This document shows, in pieces, positions 56,489-64,000 of a DNA stretch of 64,000 nucleotides (positions are counted from its first letter, which is position 1; each line of letters starts with the position of its first letter). Source of the stretch: Turbatrix aceti (lineage: Eukaryota > Nematoda > Chromadorea > Rhabditida > Panagrolaimidae); contig OZ017766.1 in assembly GCA_963969345.1 (NCBI GenBank), forward strand, positions 9,672,001-9,736,000, in the 5' to 3' direction. Under the pieces are notes generated by a model, which was not told the DNA's origin, ran no database searches, and saw only the letters and a program-made list of their open reading frames with translations. The translations under genes were made by a program, and so were the position numbers.

Positions 56489-57703
56489 ATGCTTGTATTC
56501 CGAAAAGGTCGTATAGCTGCGCCCTGGTATTTGCCCGGAAACCGCATTAATTTACGAAATAATTTTAGGTTTTACAAATGTCTGGTAAAACTTGGAATTT
56601 TCTTGGTTCTTTTAACTACGGTTTGCCGATTTTTCAGTTTTTCGATACGAAACCTTGTTTGCTTATTTTTTTTGCAGGTGTACTTGTTCCAAAACAGTTT
56701 CATCGTCAGTGACAAAACTAACGTCATAAAAATGCCTATGGAATACAAAAACTGGCGAATGGTTGATCGAATGTGTTCTCCTGGCACGAATATTTGCTAC
56801 GGTGTCATGAATTTTCAGAATGACAAAAAGTTTGTTGTTTGAAGATTTATTAGTTCAACTGTGATAACATTCAGGAAATCTTACCATCGGAGAATCTTCA
56901 AAGAAGGTTTTGAATCAGTTTTTGACTCCTACGTTTCACTAAAACGCCCCGATGAAACAGTGACAAACGATTCTAATTCTCGTCTATGGCCCGTGGATCA
57001 CACAAAAATTTCCATGAGTTATGTAGCCGCGATTCTGGTACAGATTTTTGCATCGCGTGCGTTGGCGATCGACGAAGCGAGAGATATCGGATCAAACGTG
57101 CTATTTATCGGTCTTCGTGGCGGGAACGGAGACATGTTTCTCCACACCAAGCGGCCCAATATCAATATAACCGTTGTCGAATCCGATCCAATTGTCGTGA
57201 ATCTCACTGAGCTGTGGTTTGACACGCAAAAAGACGATACGAGGACGGTCATCGTCGAATACGGCGTCGATTACATCCATCAAGCAAACAAAGCAGGCAG
57301 ACGCTTCAACGCTGTTATACTCGACGCCTGCGACAATGATCGGACGTATCCGTGTCCAGGGCAGTCTTTTCGGAATGAAGTTGTTCTCCACGAAATAAAA
57401 AACGCGCTTATGGCAAAAGGCGTTTTGATTATCAATATTCTAGCGATCGGCACAGAACAAATAAAAAGCGCCTTCCGCAACCGCTGCATGAAACAGTTGT
57501 CTCAAATCTTTCCAACGTGCTACAGTATGCATGTAAACAACAATTATGTCGCTGCTTGCTTCCCTTACGCGCTTCCTGCCAGAGATTACGGAAAGCAGAA
57601 GAAACGTTTTGTTCGACGTCTGGATATTGTTTCGCGGATGCTTGGCGTTGAGAACGACTGGGTTTATCATGAACTTGTCATGATGGGATCGGGTTTCCAT
57701 TAA
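56489..57703 (+). CDS. Spermidine-synthase/METTL13-like SAM methyltransferase
   Basis: Exons 56489-56584, 56678-56829 and 56875-57703 give 358 aa. The last exon holds a Rossmann methyltransferase core: motif I VLFIGLRGGNGDMFLH, the acidic motif II residue in ITVVESDPIVVNL, and FNAVILDACDND. The order and spacing resemble spermidine synthases and the METTL13/eEF1A-lysine methyltransferase group, where the substrate may be protein rather than a polyamine. The aminopropyltransferase catalytic Asp cannot be placed with certainty. Intron 1 is 93 bp, in frame, with no stop, and would encode a very hydrophobic stretch if kept, so two isoforms are conceivable. The ATG at 56489 is the first in frame. 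Confidence 0.82.
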
Positions 57704-58147
57704 GCTTATCACACCATTTTTGAAATATCAGTTGTTTTTTTTTGTAAATGGTTTTTGTTACACGAGTACGAGTTGGTCGCATCTACTACAGCTTTTTAAA
57801 CAAAATTAAAAAAAAAAACACAAGAAGAACAGTTATCGTAAAAATCAGTTATCGTTAAAATCACAAAAATACTTTTTGTAATGGAAAAATTTTTTTATTT
57901 GTATAACAAAAAATAGGATCCCATAGTATAATTTTTTGATGTTACGTAAAAAAAGCTGCAAAATTTATTTGAAAAACGATACAAAACCTAAAATAACTAA
58001 TTATAGTAAATATTATACATACACATGCAAAAGTTACAATATCAGCAAGAAAACTTTCATTGAATAACAACTAGCCACATCCAGGATCTAATAACTAAAT
58101 AATATTTTGTAGTAGTTTTTCTGCGTAATGTACCAAAATTTACGACT
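57704..58147. other. AT-rich intergenic DNA between convergent genes
   Basis: Only 3' ends of the flanking genes meet here. No gene seen. Confidence 0.5.
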
Positions 58148-60799
58148 TCAGTTATTTTGTGGAACTGTTAGACCGAGATGAGCTGCTTCCCGCTCGGCCC
58201 AGGCGCGAAGCTTTTGCTCATCGCCGTACGGCACATCGGTATCGTCGTCTGCCGTGTTGAGAGCGTTGACGGCAAAAGAACGCTGCGTTTCGAGAAGTTC
58301 AAACACGTCTTCGTCGTTGTCGGAGTCGTCTGACAGAGTTTTGGGTTCTGTAAAAAATCGATTGAACGTTACGAACATATTTAATCAGTTTTAACGTTTA
58401 AAATAAATAAAAACAATAATATTTTATTAAACAAAAAAATATCGGAGCACAAATGCCGATTTAAAAAAAAATGTTTTCCTTGACAGTTATTTTGAGATAT
58501 TTAGATGTAGAAAGACTGAATTTCAGAAAAAAAAACTGCAGTTTACCTTTACCTGCAAACAAAAATACCAACTCACCAGACTCAAAAAATCTTCTATAAG
58601 TATTCAGACCATCGCTGCTATAATCATTCCAATCGATAACCGCTCTCGTATTTCTGATCCTGATAAGTTGGTTTTCGCATACAGTTCCCCCGACAACGAT
58701 CGTAACTGTCGGCAGACCGGCATCCGGTTTGAAAGCCTTGACAAGCTCCTGAACTGCCTGGGAGTGAATCAGGATGCATCCAGACAGGTCAATGTGACTG
58801 ACAACTTTTAGCTTCGCCAGAGAAGCTATGCCTGCATCGCTGAGATACGTGCACGATTGAAGTGTGATGACAGACAGTTCTTTGCATGATTCCGTGATTT
58901 TCTCAATCACTGGTCCATTGACGGCAGCAATTCCACTGAGATTGAGTTCCTGGAGTAGTTCGAGGTTTGTAATGGTGAGTAATGACGCTTGTGTCAGGGT
59001 AGCATCTGTTCCGGCGAATGCCATAGTCAGTTTGGTGAGATTTGGCATGCCGGAGGTGATGGCTTTCAGCAGATCATCGTTTAAAAGTGGGTTGTGATCG
59101 AGTTCGAGTACTTCCATGCCAACGTGTCTCGTGATTGGCATTATGGCCTCAGAAGACAGTTTTGGAAATCTATCCCCTCCGAGTGCCAATTCCCTCAACT
59201 CATTCAAATGCCGAGCAATGGATGCAATCACAAATTCACTGAGTCGACTGCATCCATTTAGTCTGAGTACACGAACATTTCCGGAAAGAAGACAAATGTC
59301 ATCAATCGTTTCTCCATCGATTCTGGGGCATCCGTCGAGGTAGACTTCTTCGAGTGCCATGCCACAAAGTTTAAAACATCGGCCTTTGATTCTTTTACAG
59401 CCTCTGAGATCGACAAATTTTAGTTTTTTTCCGCAGTTTTTGAACAGGTACCAGAAGGCTTTGTCTCCGGCGGTCGCCATGTCACGGTAGGACAGACGAG
59501 TCAGGTGTTGCAGAGATTCGCTCAGGGTTTGAAGCGCAGTTGCCGATGCATGAACCCCAGAAATATCCAATTCAACAAGTTGTGAGCATAAATTTGCAAT
59601 GTCAATGACGGCACGGTCGTTGAGGAGATTTACGGTTGAAGAGATGTCCAGGGATTTCAGGTAGCTGCCTCCTCGCATGAGCAGTGCTTTCAGGTGTGGA
59701 TTTTTTAGAGGATTGTTTACCGAAAATCTGGATCGTAAAGTTGGATCTCCTCGAATGGATAGTCGATTTACGTGCTTCCATGCTCCAACGGATACTTCCA
59801 GGTATCGTTTGGACACACGTTCAAATCGAATTCGGTCAACAGCAGGTAGATAAGCCAGGACGCGTTCCAGTACCTTGGTTGGAAGTTCATCGAATGGGAA
59901 TGTCGGTGCCGAAGAACTGGTTGTGCCGGTGGATGAAACTGAGACGATGGAAGATGAACGAGAGACTGATCGCTGGTCTTCTGGTCCCCCCGCGACAAAA
60001 ACACTGAAGCCGGATGATGAGGGTTGATCCTGGAATTTCAAAAAAAAGAACGTAGTACATACATACGAATCAGGCAGTTAAAAAATCGTCCAACCTGCGA
60101 AGTCGTGCTAAATGTCCTCCTTCGTCCAGCAAAAGACATACACATCTGAACAGTCATAACCTGTCCGTAGAATTTTAGATCATCGTGCGACGCTCCAATA
60201 GCATGATGCGCGCTGTCTTCATCGGCAAAAATTACATGGGCTAGTTGGGGTTTGTTTGAATGCTTTTTCGGCAGCGTGGAATACGTCGACAACCTTCGAT
60301 CGTCGGAAGCCATCTTGCACGACGTCACAGCTCCGAATTTGCTCATGAAAGCCTGCAGCTGGGCGGCAGTCACCCGGGGCGATACATTTGCTACCGTAAC
60401 TTTTCTTCCTTCAGCCTTACTCGCTCTCGACGATGCCCGAGGGGCAAAAGTCGTCGGTGAAGTGTCAAAATCATCGAAAACTGATCCAGGATGATGTTCA
60501 TCGGCGACGAGCATGGGAAGCAGTCGGCGATACTTGATGAACTCGACTGCAGAATGGGACCACGTTCGACGAAGACGTCCAACAGAGAAAAATTTTGCGC
60601 GGGTGACAAAAGCTTGGAAGGCCTCGGAGAGGTCGTTGAGGCCTTGGTTTTCCAAATTGTGACCATGGAGGCGTCGGAGAGTCTTAAACATAGCGGTTGC
60701 CTGTTTGTTGCCCCCAAAAGCCAATTCGGGGCCCGCTGTGCCCGGAGCTGTGGGTCGTCGACCCCCGGCCATCTCGGCAAACATATTGAGGCCGGCCAT
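58148..60799 (-). CDS. RRM + F-box + leucine-rich-repeat protein
   Basis: Three exons (60095-60799, 58577-60029, 58148-58347) encode about 785 aa. Exon 1 ends in an RNA-recognition motif: RNP2-like KVTVANVSPRVTAAQLQAFM and RNP1-like LAHVIFADEDSAHHAI. Exon 2 starts with a Ser-rich linker, then an F-box (FPFDELPTKVLERVLAYLP, DRIRFERVSKRYLEV), then about ten LRRs of the cysteine-containing type (LKFVDLRGCKRIKG, VRVLRLNGCSRLSE, LSVITLQSCTYLSDAG). The tail is acidic (DDSDNDEDVFELLE). The F-box/LRR part is typical of SCF substrate receptors; the RRM suggests that an RNA or ribonucleoprotein brings in the target. All junctions are in phase, so the fusion looks real. The ATG follows a TTCCAG by 11 bases. 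Confidence 0.9.
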
Positions 60800-60819
60800 T
60801 TGGATAAAACCCTGGAAAA

Positions 60820-60905
60820 AAATTTATTAAAAAAAAAAATTAAAAAAAAAAAATTAAAAAAAAATTTAAAAAAAAATTTAAAAAAAAAATTTAAAAAAAA
60901 AATTG
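60820..60905. repeat. A-rich simple sequence
   Basis: Alternating A(8-11) and TT/TTT blocks just upstream of the RRM/F-box gene start; low complexity. Confidence 0.8.
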
Positions 60906-61067
60906 TAGAGAAAAACCATTTTTGCAATTTTGCAGGGGTGTACGTACATAAAATAAAAATAACAACTCGGGTTTTAAACCGATAAAATCAACATCCATCT
61001 ACATTACAAAGTGCAGTTATTATTTCACAAAACAGACAAAAACCCGTAACAACGATTGAGCTTAGTT

Positions 61068-61843
61068 TCACAATTCAGCCTGAGCTACCAACTTGTCCCA
61101 GAGCGCATGATTGATCACGAGATCCTCAGACAGCGGACGCATGTACTTTCTGTTGCCAAAAAAGTCCGCGGCACGGACCCTGCTGGGTGGTCGGTAGTAT
61201 AGCTCAGTATTTATGGCCACCGTCGAAATGCACTTCTCCTTCGTGCACGCTTCGAGGAAGTTTTGCAGGGTGACGTTTGACTGCAGAGGATCGGGACCAG
61301 CAAAATTCTGCTCGATGAATTGGTGCGCGAAGAATGCGTATCGATCGACGACATGCACACCGATATCGTCATCGTGGTGGTACGACAGGGAATCTTCTCC
61401 AACCATGGACGATGCAGTCGAGAGTACGTTTGGGCTGCGAATCGAAGCGTACATGGATTCGCTCTGACACGAATCTGCGATAAAGAGGATTTCGTTGTAC
61501 CTAAAACGATTTGGCTCATCACAGTTTTTAAATTTAAAAAAAAAAATTATATCAAACCTCCGATTCTGAAACATAGTCTCCACAGCATCGCCAACCTCGT
61601 CGGCGTGCAATTCGTGGTGGTCCTGAAACTTCATGAAGCCATCACCTCCGTGACCACTCAGGTAGATGAGAATGTTGGATCGATGATCGCTGAGGAGACG
61701 CTTATTTCTGGGTGTTCCGGCGGGAAGGCGATCGACGAGAACGCTCAGAAAGTTATCGACCGTAACTTCGTAGCCTCGGTAGTCCACTTCAACGTCGAGT
61801 CCGTAGAGGTTGGGGTATTGGGAGGGGTTGTTGAAGATCTTGC
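61068..61843 (-). CDS. GPI-anchor transamidase catalytic subunit (PIG-K/GPI8-like), 5' part missing
   Basis: Two exons (61558-61843 and 61068-61500) encode about 239 residues of the caspase-like C13 peptidase that attaches GPI anchors in the ER. Visible are NNPSQYPNLYGLDVEVDYRG, the catalytic His in ILIYLSGHGGDGFMKF, and the catalytic Cys in ILFIADSCQSESMY. After that come YAFFAHQFIEQNFAG and a C-terminal segment ending WDKLVAQAEL. The first visible exon has an acceptor in phase 1, so upstream exons should exist, but the expected N-terminal about 100 residues with the signal peptide are not found before the plus-strand gene at 62.9 kb. A foldback element lies immediately upstream. Either truncated or split by an assembly or rearrangement. 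Confidence 0.85.
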
Positions 61844-61989
61844 CTAGAAAATATAGACATTGTGACCTGAACATCAGTTTTAAAATGGTATTAAATAACA
61901 ACACCCAGTTTTTATTCTAAAAAAAATATATAGTGTTCAAAAAATTTTGGATCCAGATTTAAATATGAAGCTATAAATCTAATTCTAAC

Positions 61990-62412
61990 TACGAATGTGT
62001 TTCGCAACGTTTCGGAAACTCTTCAAGATATTTTGCCAAAAAGTTGTGTTTGCTATCAAAAGTTTGTACCGTAAAATTCACCTGCCTGTGACATCTACTG
62101 ACGGTGTTACTTACGGTCGCCTGAAACCGCGTTTTTGCTAAATGTTTTTGACGATTTTTGGCATTTTGTAACAAAAAAAACTACGGCATTTCAAAAGCTG
62201 AAATACATATTGAAGCCGTAGTTTTTTAGTTACAAAACGCCAAAAATCGTCAAAAACATTTAGAAAAAACGCGGTTTCAGGCGACCGTAACTCCGCTAGT
62301 AAATGCATATATGCCTCAGGCAGGTAATTTTTACGGTACAAACTTTTCATAGTAAAAGCACCTTTTTGGAAAAATTTCTCTGAAGAATTTCCGAAAAAGT
62401 TGAACAACAGAT
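61990..62412. mobile_element. Foldback MITE, same family as the 14.7-kb element
   Basis: Arms of about 190 bp are inverted around a centre near 62190-62215 (CTACGGCATTT / AGCCGTAG; GACGATTTTTGGCATTTTGT / AAACGCCAAAAATCGTC; TTTGTACCGTAAAA / TTTTACGGTACAAA). Inner words match the foldback at 14.7 kb. It abuts the broken 5' side of the PIG-K-like gene. Confidence 0.75.
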
Positions 62413-62919
62413 TCAGTGTAAGAGTATCTGTGAATGGTTGTTCACCGAAGGCTAATTGTCAGTTTTCCGGGCTTTCATTTATGTCAGTTTTTACGTCATC
62501 GATATTGTAAATATGTGTACTTCGCTTTTCGAAAAACGTAAACAAGGCTAAAGGCGGACGATGTGTAACATGATTTCCACCGACAATGTCTATTGTCATG
62601 CAAACCAGTGTTTTTTACCTAATCAAACGCATTTTATAGAAATCACACTTCGAAAAAGTTCCTTTTATCAAAAATTATAAAATAAATTAAATCCTATAAT
62701 TTCGATCTAGCAGTGTATACAAAAATTACACGACTAAACCAGAAGACAGTGAACTCTTTCTTACATATACCATACAAAACAACAGTGAATTAAAAATCCT
62801 TTCCTAAATATATTTGCATACCGACAAAAGATTAGTATTTAACCCAAATTCTCGCTCTTCATCGCCTAGCAATTGCTGTTGCTTCCAAACGCATTCCATG
62901 CTCTCGACAACTGCATAAC
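62413..62919. other. AT-rich intergenic DNA, no gene seen
   Basis: Searched on the minus strand for the missing PIG-K N-terminus; none found. The last 60 bases are GC-richer and may be the 5' UTR of the next gene. Confidence 0.5.
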
Positions 62920-64000
62920 ATGCATCGACATCGCCCAAGAACAACCACGGTCCGTGTCTCGCAGTCGCGGCAGAAGACTGTTGAAACGTCCCAGACCTAC
63001 GCCGTACCCCAGCGCGAATCCTCGATTCGATCTCTCGCGTCTTCGGGATGCGAGATTGAAGCCGAGCGCGACCACACCCTCGTTGCCATCAGACGCTACC
63101 GAGCTCTCGTCAGCAAGATCCCCCGTCCGGAGCACCCGATTCTCCTCCGCGCGACGCCGTTGCTCAAAGCATCCCAGGCCGTGGCTCCGCCGAGAAAAGA
63201 CACGACGAGTTATGAAGCCAGAAAGTTGATCAGCCAGGCCCTGGAAATTGCCGTTGGCAGACTTCCTCCTGGACTCGAGACAGCCAAGGATCTCGCGGAA
63301 AAGACGTTCGCGTACCGAATGCATCGGGCTGTCCGGGTATCGGTTATCTCGTCTCCGATCTACGATGTGGTCTACGAGTACACCCCTCCTCCCGTCATTA
63401 TTGAGGTTGGTTTGCGAATATGAAACTCGAATAATATTGTACAGTTTTTTTGTTGTAATGGTTGTTTTTTCGTTGTTAATCAAAAATATTCTATGTGCAG
63501 TTTAATTAAGTAATTAAAATAATTTTATTGTAGTAAATTTTATAAATGTTAATAAATATTTTACGCTGATTTTTTTTCGCAACAAAAAAAGTGATTACAT
63601 GCCGGTGTATGAATCAAACCGGTATAACTCAGTCAGTTTTTTTTTGTTGTGAGAAAATAAAAGCCAAAAAATTTTTGAAACAAAAAGAAAATTGTTACAA
63701 AAATTTAATTTCTAATTTTTCCTTTTCGTTCCAAAAAACATATCAAAGAATTAGGCAGTTAAACAAAAATCCCAACCTCCTCCAAAAAAACCTCCATTTT
63801 AGGCCCTTGCCCTTCCTTCCAAGATCCAGGTAGCCCAACTCCTCATCCAACCCGTCGAGCCGAAGAAAGTCAGAATCTTTGACCAGATCTGGCAGCCGAC
63901 GCAGCACGCTGTATCCTACGGAAAGCACTGCGCCGTTCCCGTAATCGTCGGACGAGATCACAAATCCCGGGCCTTCCTTGTCTCCGCCCTCGTTCAGCGT
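62920..64000 (+). CDS. Unrecognised protein, 3' end beyond window
   Basis: Exons 62920-63405 (162 codons, phase 0) and 63803 to the window end stay open. The N-terminus is basic (MHRHRPRTTTVRVSQSRQK). It continues with ERDHTLVAIRRYRALVSKIP, APPRKDTTSYEARKLISQAL and RVSVISSPIYDVVYEYTPPP; exon 2 begins ALALPSKIQVAQLLIQPVEP and is rich in Val/Pro/Gln. No signal peptide. I recognise no domain. High GC and clean splice sites make coding status firm. It might be a cytoskeletal or structural protein, but that is a guess from composition. Confidence 0.75.

Noticed and set aside
62866..63483. 205-codon minus-strand open frame
   Set aside because: Antisense to the well-spliced plus-strand gene at 62920; also examined as a home for the missing PIG-K N-terminus and does not match it.
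1..64000. tRNA, rRNA and CRISPR arrays
   Set aside because: No T-loop/anticodon arrangements, rRNA cores or spaced direct repeats of CRISPR type were found by reading; a covariance-model scan could still find short RNAs.

Overview
This window looks like a nuclear contig from a nematode, probably a free-living chromadorean. Coding exons are GC-balanced islands in very AT-rich DNA. Introns are short with GTAAG/TTTCAG borders. Several ATGs lie a few bases after a TTTCAG-type acceptor, as expected for spliced-leader trans-splicing. Two transthyretin-like (TTR) genes and serpentine chemoreceptors point the same way. All gene models were built by hand from splice signals and reading-frame phase. 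Where all exons are in hand, the summed length is a multiple of three.

Layout. 0.15-1.5 kb: a foldback element flanked by TTAA. 2.2-6.7 kb: orphan exon-like islands I cannot assemble. 7.7-9.3 kb: a Ctr-type copper transporter homologue. 11.0-13.5 kb: two tandem genes with an SGNH-hydrolase-like layout. 13.7-16.0 kb: two divergent TTR genes with a foldback element between them. 16.3-41 kb: a region dominated by FOUR PIR-1/DUSP11-type RNA 5'-triphosphatase paralogues, interleaved with msh-5, an F-box gene and two chemoreceptor genes joined across a 200-N gap. 41-46 kb: direct repeats, a cytidine deaminase and a large foldback. 46.4-47.8 kb: a two-Ig-domain membrane protein. 48-54 kb: mostly non-coding. 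54.4-57.7 kb: a small secreted Cys-rich protein and a spermidine-synthase/METTL13-like methyltransferase. 58.1-60.8 kb: an RRM + F-box + LRR protein. 61.1-61.8 kb: a 5'-truncated GPI-transamidase catalytic subunit. 62.9 kb to the end: the start of an unrecognised gene.

The most interesting signal is the PIR-1 cluster. Three paralogues (B, C, D, all on +) share identical lengths for their three middle exons and keep the HCxxxxxR active site, but differ in their C-termini: basic (B), about 310 residues of basic then acidic sequence ending in a hydrophobic anchor-like helix (C), or almost none (D). A fourth, A, is on the minus strand and more diverged. In C. elegans PIR-1 works with Dicer in small-RNA production, so a local expansion with new tails suggests diversification of an RNA-phosphatase activity, including a possibly membrane-tethered form. 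Other items worth attention are a Ctr homologue without the TM2 Mx3M motif, SGNH-like proteins with the GDSL serine replaced, an in-frame hydrophobic intron in the methyltransferase, and a strongly repeated CAGTT motif in the intergenic DNA.
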